In this document: positions 7,584 to 16,426 of the stretch, one piece after another | Position numbering within the stretch: the first letter of the stretch is position 1 | How the letters are laid out: the number at the start of each line of letters is the position of its first letter | Source: a virus | Reading direction: 5' to 3' (one strand) | Virus record (IMG/VR): IMGVR_UViG_3300044798_000325 | Location: 1-64,000 of that record | Length of the DNA: 64,000 bases | Made by a program: the position numbers and the translations under genes | The notes under the pieces: generated by a model | Database searches by the model: none | Seen by the model: the letters and a program-made list of their open reading frames with translations, nothing else | Told to the model about the DNA's origin: nothing

Positions 7584-8369
7584 ATGCCCGGCTATCTCAG
7601 CACGAGCTTTGACCCGAACGAGGCCGCGGCAGCAAGCGACCTTGCTTCAAGTGCGTCTGATGCTGCGTCAAGGGCCATCGGGTATGCTTCCGGAGCGAGT
7701 GATGCCGCATCTGCTGCATCGGTAAAGGCCGCGGCGGCTTCAAGCAAGATCGCAGCGCACTCTTCCGCATGGGGTGGGGGCACCGTCCCCGATGCTTCCG
7801 AAACAGCCAAAGGGAAAATCGAGATCGCGACGCTCAGCGAGGCTTTGCTCGGAATAGATACGGTCAGGTCACTCACTCCGGCTGGCCTGAAACACGTCCT
7901 TGATAACAGGGTTCCCACCCCGTGGCCTGCGTATCATGTCCATAGCACTTGGCAATATACCGATAAGCTGGGCGCGTCTGTAACCTGGAAGGTCGAGCCC
8001 AATTCGGTTCTGGTCAACAATGGGGGCTGTTACTCGCTGGATACGGGGCTGTTTACGGCGCCTGTGAAGGGGCTGTATGACTTTGCAATCACCGTGCAGC
8101 TCCTCGGAATTTTGGCGACGCACGTTGGGTTCTATTTGTACCTCATGACAACCAAAAAAAATTACATCCACGATACCGTTCTTGCCAGTTCGCAACATCG
8201 GCGCACGTATGCACTGCATGAAAACGTGCTGAGCGTGCCGATGGACGCCGGAGATACGGCGTACTGGCTGTGCAAAGTTTCCCCCAGCACTCAAGTTGTT
8301 GATGTGTATGGAGAGGCGGTGAATATCTACACAAGGATCATGGGGCATCTTGTCTGCAAGGTGGATTAG
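7584..8369 (+). CDS. Tail fibre protein with C1q-like C-terminal domain
   Basis: 261 residues. Three parts: an Ala/Ser-rich N-terminal module (residues 1-70, MPGYLSTSFDP...AAHSSAWG) shared with the 5858 protein; a short fibre repeat ASETAKGKIEIATLSEALLG...TDVRSLTPAGL-like unit (about 72-105; sequence reads GIDTVRSLTPAGLKHVL), the 'ATE..kGiv.lAt..E...G.D...avTP..L' repeat of phage tail fibres; and a C-terminal jelly-roll (about 115-261) with YSLDTGLFTAPVKGLYDF, the C1q/TNF-like signature in which a strand 'TG.FTAPv.G.Y.F' is diagnostic. It probably trimerises and binds the host surface. Confidence 0.75.
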   Translation: MPGYLSTSFDPNEAAAASDLASSASDAASRAIGYASGASDAASAASVKAAAASSKIAAHSSAWGGGTVPDASETAKGKIEIATLSEALLGIDTVRSLTPAGLKHVLDNRVPTPWPAYHVHSTWQYTDKLGASVTWKVEPNSVLVNNGGCYSLDTGLFTAPVKGLYDFAITVQLLGILATHVGFYLYLMTTKKNYIHDTVLASSQHRRTYALHENVLSVPMDAGDTAYWLCKVSPSTQVVDVYGEAVNIYTRIMGHLVCKVD

Positions 8370-8378
8370 GAGTGACGG

Positions 8379-8597
8379 ATGGAACTATCTGAAGAAGACC
8401 GAGCTGTGCTTGCCCATGTTGTTGTCAGCGTGGACGAATGGGTTGCAAACGCGATTGCGGTGGTAGGCGAGACAGCAGTGACTGAGAAAATTGATGCGTA
8501 CCGTGCCGAGTACCTGCAGGCTGTTCAGTCGCCAGATTACAAGGTGCGAGCAGACCGTGACGAAGGAATAACAGAGCGGTCAGAGGACATCGAGTGA
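8379..8597 (+). CDS. Small acidic hypothetical protein
   Basis: 72 residues with TAGGAGTGACGG before ATG 8379. Mostly helical and acidic (MELSEEDRAVLAHVV, KIDAYRAEYLQAV). Small helical proteins of this kind next to fibre genes can be fibre-assembly chaperones, but nothing here proves that. Confidence 0.55.
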   Translation: MELSEEDRAVLAHVVVSVDEWVANAIAVVGETAVTEKIDAYRAEYLQAVQSPDYKVRADRDEGITERSEDIE

Positions 8598-8598
8598 A

Positions 8599-8817
8599 AT
8601 GGGCAAACCCCTCATAATCCACGAAGAAGATGACAGCGTCGTTACCGTTCGCGAGGCGGACGATGTCACGATCATCACCAGCCCAGGCGGGGCGGGAGAT
8701 GGTCGTCAGTACCGAAGCATCATCAACTACGACGGGGGACACGCGAACACGCACTACGGAGACCTGATTCACCTTGATGGCGGAGGAGCAGCCGATGGCA
8801 GTCGTTATTCAATTTAG
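8599..8817 (+). CDS. Small hypothetical protein before the collagen-like fibre
   Basis: 72 residues, starting one base after the previous stop, which implies coupling. It is beta-rich and Gly/Asp-rich (PLIIHEEDDSVVTVREADDV, LIHLDGGGAADGSRYSI). Its last 23 bases overlap the start of the next gene in another frame. Function unknown. Confidence 0.5.
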   Translation: MGKPLIIHEEDDSVVTVREADDVTIITSPGGAGDGRQYRSIINYDGGHANTHYGDLIHLDGGGAADGSRYSI

Positions 8818-9994
8818 GCGGGACAATGCCGCTGACTGGACAGCCGAGAACCCTATCCTTGCGGAAGGCGAAATCGGGGCTGAACTCGACTCCGATCTGT
8901 TCAAGATAGGCAACGGGATAACTTCCTGGAATGCTCTGCCGTATGCCCAGCGTGGCCTGAAGGGTGATAAGGGCGATAAAGGCGACACAGGCGCGACTGG
9001 CGCTGTCTCGACCGTCCCAGGGCCGAAAGGCGACAAGGGCGACAAGGGGGACCAAGGCGATATCGGTTTCACCGGGAACACCGGGGCGCCCGGAACCGAC
9101 GGGTACACACCAGTCAAGGGGATTGACTACCTTGACGGCGCTCCGGGCCTCCCCGGTGAAGATGGCGCAGACGGAAGGACCGTTCTCAATGGGGTCGGTG
9201 CCCCTGCCAGCGATCTCGGATTGACTGGCGATTTCTACTTGGACACAGCCGTTACCAGGATTTATGGCCCCAAGAACGGCGCGGACTGGGGGGCAGGAGT
9301 ATCGCTGATTGGCCTAACGGGGACTGACGGGAAAACCGTCCTGAACGGAAGCGGAGCTCCCGGAGCAGGACTTGGCGTCAATGGCGACTTCTATATCGAC
9401 ACCAGCAATTCCGATATCTACGGCCCGAAGACGGGAGGGGCCTGGGGATCTCCGACGAGTCTGGTCGGTCCTGCGGGCGCGGATTCGACTGTCCCTGGGC
9501 CAAAGGGCGACAAGGGCGATACCGGTCCCCCGGGGGCAGATTCGATCGTTCCTGGACCGCAGGGTGAAGTCGGTCCGACTGGGGCGGACTCGACCGTTCC
9601 CGGACCACAAGGGGACAAGGGAGACAAAGGCGATACGGGCAGCGTCGCCGGCAGTTTCGGGGTTTCGATAGACGGAGCAGGACAGTTGATTACCGTAGGG
9701 GTCAAGCAATACCTGATCATGCCTTTCGCCTGCACGATTACCGGATGGCATCTTGTCGGCAGTCCGCAAGGAACCGTCGTCCTGGACGTTTGGAAAAAGG
9801 CCGGCGCTGTTCCCACGGTAGTCGACTCCATTACTGGAACGGAAAAGCCGTCTCTTTCCGCAGCGGAGATGAATAGCGACACCACCCTGTCTACGTGGAC
9901 AACGAGTGTCGCGGCTGGTGACGTTATCGCTTTCAATGTCGATTCGTGCGCGGGTTGCCAGAAACTTACCCTGACGATAGCGGCGACAAAATAG
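8795..9994 (+). CDS. Collagen-like tail fibre with Mtd-like N-terminal domain
   Basis: 399 residues. ATG 8795 is chosen because GCGGAGGAG precedes it. Residues 1-52 (VVIQFRRDNAADWTAENPIL...EIGAELDSDLFKIGNG..SWN-LPY) match the attachment domain at the start of Bordetella-phage Mtd-like and many other fibre proteins. Two Gly-X-Y stretches rich in GDKGDKGD follow (DNA about 8958-9110 and 9467-9645), separated by two copies of a ~58-residue module (TVLNGVGAP...GDFYLDT...YGPK and TVLNGSGAP...GDFYIDT...YGPK). The last ~110 residues form a globular beta tip. Collagen-like segments make rigid trimeric shafts. Confidence 0.8.
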   Translation: MAVVIQFRRDNAADWTAENPILAEGEIGAELDSDLFKIGNGITSWNALPYAQRGLKGDKGDKGDTGATGAVSTVPGPKGDKGDKGDQGDIGFTGNTGAPGTDGYTPVKGIDYLDGAPGLPGEDGADGRTVLNGVGAPASDLGLTGDFYLDTAVTRIYGPKNGADWGAGVSLIGLTGTDGKTVLNGSGAPGAGLGVNGDFYIDTSNSDIYGPKTGGAWGSPTSLVGPAGADSTVPGPKGDKGDTGPPGADSIVPGPQGEVGPTGADSTVPGPQGDKGDKGDTGSVAGSFGVSIDGAGQLITVGVKQYLIMPFACTITGWHLVGSPQGTVVLDVWKKAGAVPTVVDSITGTEKPSLSAAEMNSDTTLSTWTTSVAAGDVIAFNVDSCAGCQKLTLTIAATK

Positions 9995-10004
9995 AGGAAT
10001 TATC

Positions 10005-11621
10005 ATGGCAGAGTGGAAAGCCTATCATTTCAGGTGCCCATCGTTAAACGGCAGCGTCTCGGCCCAGTTCTATAAGTATCTCAAAGCGTTTTTGCTGGCC
10101 CAGGGGTGGGAACTCCACGATTCGTGGGGCGCACAAACGGCGCAATACTCTTTGGGGGGGAGCAACTATTGGCAAAATAACGAAACCGTCACGATAGAAG
10201 GGAAGGTGTACACATTCAAAACCACCCTTACCCCAGCAGAGGGCGAAGTCCTGATAGGCGCAAATCTTGCTGCCTCTTACGACAATTTCAAGTTGGCAAT
10301 CAACCGCACAGATCCCGGAACAAATGATGGGGTGAAATATAAGATCGCTGAAGCCAACCCAAACTGGGAAGCTACCACAAACACTGACACAGGCCAAACG
10401 ATTGTTTGGAGGGGTGGTCCTGGCAATAGCGCAGGGAATGTCGCCGTGCTGTCCAAGGTGGCGAACTGGCAAGGCTGGTCCGCGCTCACATGGGGAGTGG
10501 ACGAAATCTCTGTCTGGAAATCGAGGGGGGAATCCGGGCTGGAACCATACGGCTATGTCTGCATAACCCCAGACGCAACTGCTTCCACCTTGAGGATAAA
10601 GGCTTATCAGTATTGGGACGCAGGCTCTCACACCGGCACAAGAAAAAACTATGAACCGGCTGACAGTTTCTATCTGAATGCCTTCAGCTCCACTTACGAT
10701 TGCATTATTGCGGGCGACAAAGATCTCATCTATTTGAACAACAGGGCTCAGGCTGGCGATGTCTGGGCGGGTTGGTTTCAAATGTTTGGACACATGCCCA
10801 GGAGATTCTGTCCTGATCTTATCACAACAACCGGTGATATCGTTGCGGGGAGCAATGTAAGTATTCCCGTAACTGACTCATCGAAAGTTCCGGGGATAGG
10901 GGGGTATTTCCAGATCCTTGGGTTGTCCGAAGGGTGCGACAGATTACAGGTCGCCTCTATTCCCGACTCTACGCATGTTGTCGTCGTAAGCCTCCCGAGA
11001 AACTATGCTTCAGGGGCGACGATAGGACTACCGGCATCCACTTTCTTTATAAACAACTCCTTATTGAATTCTGGCTATCAAACTCCCTTCCCTGTTTCCT
11101 ATTTCTCAGATGCCGGGCTGACTGTTGGTACGGGCCGCTTCACCATGAGCGCCATCGACATGCGTTCACTCAACTTGTTTTACGGGAAATATGTCATGAC
11201 GCCCTTTTACTGCTGCAGCAATACTTTGGCGGCTATCGGGTGGCTCGACAAGGGGATGTTTTACTACGCGGGGGCCGCACTCTGGGACGTAGCCTGCGAG
11301 AACGACGACGGGTCGATTATCACAACAAATATATTGGCGACAAGCGCGACCAACCTGACCCTCGTAGACAGCACAAAGAGCTGGACCCCCGACGAGTTCA
11401 TCGGGAAGTTCATTGTTTTGGTGGGCGGAACGGGTATCGGGCAGGTCAGGAAGATCACGGATAACGACGGGACGACGCTCACTATTGGGTATGCGTGGTA
11501 CATCAACCCGGATGCCACTACGACATTCCGGATATATGACACTGTTTATCGGTATCTTAACCAATCACCGTGGACCACTACGGCGCTTTTGGTCACGGAC
11601 ACGGAGACGCCACCGGTATAA
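10005..11621 (+). CDS. Large phage tail/baseplate-associated structural protein
   Basis: 538 residues, start after GAGGAATTATC. After a helical N-terminus (AQFYKYLKAFLLAQGWELHDSW) comes a module VTIEGKVYTFKTTLT...GEVLIGANLAASYDNFKLAIN that recurs in phage tail and decoration proteins ('v.i.g.tYtf...l....g.v.iG..aa.s..nl..AIN'). The centre and end are beta-rich (DVWAGWFQMFGHM, NLTLVDSTKSWTPDEFIGKFIVL, TTTFRIYDTVYRY). No signal peptide or enzyme motif. A baseplate, fibre or large tail-surface role is inferred from the module and the position. Confidence 0.6.
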   Translation: MAEWKAYHFRCPSLNGSVSAQFYKYLKAFLLAQGWELHDSWGAQTAQYSLGGSNYWQNNETVTIEGKVYTFKTTLTPAEGEVLIGANLAASYDNFKLAINRTDPGTNDGVKYKIAEANPNWEATTNTDTGQTIVWRGGPGNSAGNVAVLSKVANWQGWSALTWGVDEISVWKSRGESGLEPYGYVCITPDATASTLRIKAYQYWDAGSHTGTRKNYEPADSFYLNAFSSTYDCIIAGDKDLIYLNNRAQAGDVWAGWFQMFGHMPRRFCPDLITTTGDIVAGSNVSIPVTDSSKVPGIGGYFQILGLSEGCDRLQVASIPDSTHVVVVSLPRNYASGATIGLPASTFFINNSLLNSGYQTPFPVSYFSDAGLTVGTGRFTMSAIDMRSLNLFYGKYVMTPFYCCSNTLAAIGWLDKGMFYYAGAALWDVACENDDGSIITTNILATSATNLTLVDSTKSWTPDEFIGKFIVLVGGTGIGQVRKITDNDGTTLTIGYAWYINPDATTTFRIYDTVYRYLNQSPWTTTALLVTDTETPPV

Positions 11622-11630
11622 GGGGGAGGT

Positions 11631-11831
11631 ATGGCTTTTGCTGTCACGGTGTCTATGAAATTCGATAATGCTGTTTGGGAGGATCTCTTTGTGCCCCCCG
11701 ATCATTATTTGCTGATCCGCAACTGGGCTACTGACGCAATAAATTATACCCACTCCCAGAAATTGGATCTGTTTGACAAGGGCGGGAAAGCGGGCGGCGC
11801 TCCCGGTGTCGCGGCGGCATGGGTGTCTTGA
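11631..11831 (+). CDS. Small hypothetical structural protein
   Basis: 66 residues, AGGGGGAGGT before ATG 11631. Contains a short beta segment (AVTVSMKFDNAVWEDLFV) and a Gly-rich tail. It sits between two large structural genes and is likely a minor virion component or assembly factor; not recognised. Confidence 0.5.
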   Translation: MAFAVTVSMKFDNAVWEDLFVPPDHYLLIRNWATDAINYTHSQKLDLFDKGGKAGGAPGVAAAWVS

Positions 11832-11847
11832 TGTTTAAGGAAAAGGA

Positions 11848-14301
11848 ATGGGTCTCTTCAATCACATAAATATTGGCGATATCCAAAGCTACGTTTACCT
11901 TGAGGGGACGATCAAGGCTGTCTATCTTGAAACCACCGGGGTTATCGCGGCGAATTGGGACACGGCGGACGTGGAGTATGAGAACAAGAAGATCTTCTAT
12001 AACGCGCCTGTCCGGTATCACTGCCAGAAGACCGGTATCGATCGTTCCAATGGAGCAATCGTCGATGGGGCCAAGGGGTTCGGCGTGGGCGACAAGGTGA
12101 TCCTTATGGCGAAGATCGGGACGACTCCAGGCAAAGGCGAGGAGTACGAGAAGGTGTACGTCATCGCTCACCGCGACGGCATTGTCCCGTGCGCTTACAA
12201 CTACCTCTTCATCCGGATTGGGGCTGCCGCCCTGGTGCCTCTCGCTCCACCATTCGGCAGATGGCTTGAAGGGGGGCTGTACCAAATCAATGAAGTGAAT
12301 GATCATCCGGGCGAATACTGCACCGTCTGGGACACGGCGAAGGGAACCGCGGCCACCGTCTATAATCCTATATCAGGTGCGCCCTACGTCTTTCCTGTGT
12401 CCATAGAAGACTTCAAACCGGCCCTCGATTACTACAAATTTGCGGACGAAGAACTCTTCACCCTTGGCTCGCAGGGCGATGACCAGAGCCAGGAGGCGGG
12501 GTTTACGCCGGACTGGCTCTCTGATTTCCAGGGCAACAAGATCCGGGACGGGGCGCAGCCGAGCGCGTGGTGGACCTCTTATGACATCTATGCGAACCCC
12601 ATCTTCAACTTGCTGGCGAAGACATCGCTGGCCCTTTTCACCGACAGCGCCGGGGCGAGCGATGGGACCTTTGCGAAGACGATGGAGCAGTTTAACGCTG
12701 GGCAGGAAAACATCCTGAAGTGGAAGGCTGCAAGCCCCCTGGCCTTCAACGACGACACCCGCAGCTTTGACGTGAAGGGATCTGATTCGACGGAGGAGAT
12801 GCCTCCCGAACTTCAGGCCCGGCTGCAAGAACTCCAAACGAAGATCGGCCAGATGAATGATCTGATCGGGACTCTTGACTCTACTAAGATTTCCAGGTGG
12901 GAAGAGCTGTCTGTGATGATCCCCCTGACAGACCCCGCCCTTCAAGCCGAATTCGTTGCGCTTTCAGCAGGCCAGGTAATCGTCAAATACCGGGCCTATA
13001 AGAGCATACGGGATACCGCGCAGGCGGAGGTAGACAGCATCCTCGGGACGAGTGCCTTTACCCCCTGGGAGATCGCTAACGACAAGAACGGGAACCCCCT
13101 GAAGGGAAGTTCCTATCACATGCAGAACGCCTACGGAGAAGACGAAATATGGGTGTGCGCAAAGAACGTCTATGGCGGGCTCGTTGTAGACGCCTGCGAT
13201 GCGATGTGGAAATTCGTGCGGCTTATCAATCTCCCCCCGGTTATTCCCATTGGGAATACAGCGGCAGAACGCCTGGCCGGGACCTCCTGGTTTGGAGTAG
13301 GGGGACAAGCCTTGGTGGGGGCGCTATCCATGAGCGACATCTCCCTTATGGTTGCCTCTGACATCACGCAAGCGGGCGACAACAATATCTTCAGTTACGG
13401 CACCTTGAAACGGATCAACGATGGTGGATTCCATCGGACAACTCACCCGGCACTGAAGATGGCTGGCATCGGTTCGTTTCGGATGACGCAAAAGCCGATC
13501 CCTTTATCTCCATTGGAGCCGACATTCATTACTGCGATGAACTCCCGCTTAGAGCACATCGACGTTTGGCACAGGTACGACAACTGGATGAACAGCTTCC
13601 AATACTCATGCGCCACGTGGGGCGTGGACAGGACATGGTGGTTCAAGAGCAACGCCGAGCAGTGGAGGATAAGGGCCACCTTCATTGACACGCCTATCGG
13701 CAGCATGTGGCACACAGCTCCGGGATGGGAAGCAGCGATTTGGTATATGAGCGGGCTCAGTTTCAGCCCAGGCAATATAACGGCAAGAAGAGACCTTCCC
13801 GTAAACACTCACTTTACCAGGCAGACAAAGCACACCCGGCGTGTAATCAGCCAGATTTACATCGTGCAGAGACAGGCTGTGACTATGTTTGAGAACCCTG
13901 CATTGACCTCTGTAAGGCAAGAAACAAACAAGGGGATCTATGATCACCTTGACCCGGCATCGATCAAATACGTGGGCGGAGTCGATTATGACGCCATGGC
14001 GCCGGAACAGAAAAAGGCCGCGGTCTCAGACAGGGTCTATCTCCGGTCCATGTATCCCGGAGAGGTTGGGTATAATCCGCCCTCCGCCCTGCGGGCAAAC
14101 CGCAACGAAGTGGAGATCATGGCGTCCTGTGATCTGTATTCGACACTGAAGACAACCTTCGGGCAGTGTAACCCGAGCAAGCAGACCCGGAATGGTCTCC
14201 TTGAATACGAGATCCAGAAGCTCATTGCTCGTCATTACAGCGCGTCCGGTCTCGGCCTGAAGGATTTCTCAACGTTCACCTTTGAAGCGAGGATCGCGTA
14301 A
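11848..14301 (+). CDS. Large phage structural protein, 817 residues
   Basis: Start after TAAGGAAAAGGA. No signal peptide, membrane segment or enzyme motif. The N-terminal ~180 residues are beta-rich (YLEGTIKAVYLETTGVIAAN, GDKVILMAKIG, EKVYVIAHRDG), the centre (about 320-420) is helical with a coiled-coil-like stretch (PPELQARLQELQTKIGQMNDLIG), and the C-terminal half is mixed with many aromatic residues. It overlaps the next gene by one base (TAATG). The size and setting suggest a baseplate, tail-spike or hub component. Family not recognised. Confidence 0.6.
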   Translation: MGLFNHINIGDIQSYVYLEGTIKAVYLETTGVIAANWDTADVEYENKKIFYNAPVRYHCQKTGIDRSNGAIVDGAKGFGVGDKVILMAKIGTTPGKGEEYEKVYVIAHRDGIVPCAYNYLFIRIGAAALVPLAPPFGRWLEGGLYQINEVNDHPGEYCTVWDTAKGTAATVYNPISGAPYVFPVSIEDFKPALDYYKFADEELFTLGSQGDDQSQEAGFTPDWLSDFQGNKIRDGAQPSAWWTSYDIYANPIFNLLAKTSLALFTDSAGASDGTFAKTMEQFNAGQENILKWKAASPLAFNDDTRSFDVKGSDSTEEMPPELQARLQELQTKIGQMNDLIGTLDSTKISRWEELSVMIPLTDPALQAEFVALSAGQVIVKYRAYKSIRDTAQAEVDSILGTSAFTPWEIANDKNGNPLKGSSYHMQNAYGEDEIWVCAKNVYGGLVVDACDAMWKFVRLINLPPVIPIGNTAAERLAGTSWFGVGGQALVGALSMSDISLMVASDITQAGDNNIFSYGTLKRINDGGFHRTTHPALKMAGIGSFRMTQKPIPLSPLEPTFITAMNSRLEHIDVWHRYDNWMNSFQYSCATWGVDRTWWFKSNAEQWRIRATFIDTPIGSMWHTAPGWEAAIWYMSGLSFSPGNITARRDLPVNTHFTRQTKHTRRVISQIYIVQRQAVTMFENPALTSVRQETNKGIYDHLDPASIKYVGGVDYDAMAPEQKKAAVSDRVYLRSMYPGEVGYNPPSALRANRNEVEIMASCDLYSTLKTTFGQCNPSKQTRNGLLEYEIQKLIARHYSASGLGLKDFSTFTFEARIA

Positions 14302-16424
14302 TGCTGCTATTTGCAGACGGATTTGAAACATTCGGTCCTTACGACATCTGGCGGAAATGGGGTGGGATCATCTGGTCTTCAGAATGGAGTCAGATCCCAC
14401 CACAAATCGTGCATGGGAGCGATACCACGTATTCCCCGGCTAAACTATACGCTACAAGACCGGACGGAAGGGCGATGCAGGGAACAACGTGGTGGCTCTG
14501 GACTTATATCAAACCCTCCAGGACGGTTTTTGTCGGACTTGCGGCGAGGTCGGCGAGAGCTGGCGCAGATGCATATAACTCGACTTATGGAATCAAAATA
14601 GATTTTATGAAGGGTTGTCCGTACAACAAGACGGCTAACCCAACACCGCAGGTAGTATGGTACTACCCAGGCGTTCCGCATACCCTGATTGCTTCCTGCC
14701 AGCTTGTCATTGCCCCATCATATATTGATGTCACGTGGACTTTCGTAGGGACCGGCACAGTAACGAAAACGGGCCGGATCAATACGAGCGCGAACTTGAC
14801 CAACGGGGACTTCAGGTATTTTCAGGTCGGAATGACGCTCATGGGGAATGTTGCCGCGCAGCCGCAGGCGTGGGCGGAGGTTCGGCTGGGGGGGCGGGGC
14901 ACGGAGAATTTAGTGTTCAGCAACATCATGACGGCTGCTGAAACAGGTGGAGATGCGTCATTTCTTATCAGCGGCGTAAGGCTGGGACTCGGCTATCAGG
15001 GGTCAAGGCCACAAGTAGGCATTGACGATGTCTACATCTGCAACGACGAGGGCGAGCACAACAACATCTTTCTTGGAAACGTGAAGGTCAGGCGTGTGTC
15101 GGTTTCCGGTGACGGGTCAGAAAACAACAGCGTCCCCTTCGGAGAAACTTACAGATTCCGTACAGTCGACGAAGACTACATCGACACCGTCAACAACCTT
15201 CCCGTACCGCTTCCCGATCCTGAAGCAGCCCCGTTGTTTATCCCGTGGGAACTATTCGCCGGTAACTATCTCACGATAGAAGAATACGGCGACCGGCAGT
15301 TGATGCGTTTCAATTCCCTGAGCGATGAGGGTAGTTACTCTAAGATCCACGGCGCCGTCCTTCATGCCCTGATGCAACCACTATATCTGGATACCCCTGC
15401 AACCATCAAGGCCGTAAGGAAATTAGGAATTGAGGCGTTGATCGAAAGCAACCCTATGGATGCCCCTCTTGTCCAGAGGGCGCAGTATGAGGCCCGGCAG
15501 TTTGTTTGGGAAAACGATGAGACGATAGAGCCGGGCGGACAATATGCCCGGTGGACACCTGCCACCATTGACGGATCCGAATGGGGCTTTGAACTGGTCC
15601 CGGTAGAAATCGCACCAGAAGCATACGACCCGGCCATTGCTCGCATAAATATCGCCATTTACGACACGGTGGCCGAGGAAATTGATTTTTCGGAAATGAT
15701 GCACAGGTACTTTGAGGAGTTTGTCGATGATCGGTTTGATGCCGCAGGCGACCCCACCTTGGAATATGTATGGGCGTTCTATGATGCCCTGGTGCTTGAG
15801 TCGTTTACCGAGGGGAACCGTGGCGGAAATCGCTTCTTGAATGAGACCCTCGAATTCTCCGAATATCTGCCATACGCCATCCTGTATGCGGGTGAGTTTA
15901 TCGATTTTGTTGAAGATGTATTCTTCCAGTATATCGACACGATTGCCGAAACCTTGGATACCGCAGATTGGGCAGACGGGTACTGGGAGGAGTTGTTTAC
16001 GGATACCCTTGAGGCAACAGATGATTCTGCCATCGCTTTCCTCGCGACCCTGGAAGAGATGTTTGGCCTCGAAGAGCCCTACCTGTGGGACAACCATGAA
16101 CTGATTGAAGATGAAATCGCCATCGACGCAGACGAGCCGTGGGACAACCACGAACTGCTTGAAGAGTATTTATATCCGGATGATTTTACCCAAAACGGCG
16201 TCGGTTTGATCGCCGAAGACGTGATGGGGATCGCCGAAGACCATCACGACGGTTACTGGGTTGAGTTGAGTATGGGTAGCACCACGATCGTAGACAGTGT
16301 TCTCACCCAACATTGGCGGTACGAAACCATGTTCGGGATGGTCATAAATAGCTGGCAGGTAGCGCCGATTGAACAGACGGGGAGTGACGGAGACCATACC
16401 GGCGATAACCCCTGGGGAGCTTAA
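14301..16424 (+). CDS. Structural protein: lectin-like module plus acidic repeats
   Basis: 707 residues, coupled to the previous gene (TAATG). Residues 1-250 form a concanavalin-like beta module beginning FADGFETFGPYDIWRKW and ending GIDDVYICNDEGEHNNIFLGNVKV, a segment typical of phage surface proteins ('DDvYi.d..G...N.fLGdv.V'). Residues ~270-440 match the equivalent part of the 16427 protein. The C-terminal ~260 residues are acidic and repetitive, with units such as EEIDFSEMMHRYFEE, ETLEFSEYLPY, EFIDFVEDVFFQYIDT and PWDNHELLEEY, spaced about 30 residues. The repeats continue in spirit in the 17638 protein. Confidence 0.65.
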   Translation: MLLFADGFETFGPYDIWRKWGGIIWSSEWSQIPPQIVHGSDTTYSPAKLYATRPDGRAMQGTTWWLWTYIKPSRTVFVGLAARSARAGADAYNSTYGIKIDFMKGCPYNKTANPTPQVVWYYPGVPHTLIASCQLVIAPSYIDVTWTFVGTGTVTKTGRINTSANLTNGDFRYFQVGMTLMGNVAAQPQAWAEVRLGGRGTENLVFSNIMTAAETGGDASFLISGVRLGLGYQGSRPQVGIDDVYICNDEGEHNNIFLGNVKVRRVSVSGDGSENNSVPFGETYRFRTVDEDYIDTVNNLPVPLPDPEAAPLFIPWELFAGNYLTIEEYGDRQLMRFNSLSDEGSYSKIHGAVLHALMQPLYLDTPATIKAVRKLGIEALIESNPMDAPLVQRAQYEARQFVWENDETIEPGGQYARWTPATIDGSEWGFELVPVEIAPEAYDPAIARINIAIYDTVAEEIDFSEMMHRYFEEFVDDRFDAAGDPTLEYVWAFYDALVLESFTEGNRGGNRFLNETLEFSEYLPYAILYAGEFIDFVEDVFFQYIDTIAETLDTADWADGYWEELFTDTLEATDDSAIAFLATLEEMFGLEEPYLWDNHELIEDEIAIDADEPWDNHELLEEYLYPDDFTQNGVGLIAEDVMGIAEDHHDGYWVELSMGSTTIVDSVLTQHWRYETMFGMVINSWQVAPIEQTGSDGDHTGDNPWGA

Positions 16425-16426
16425 CC

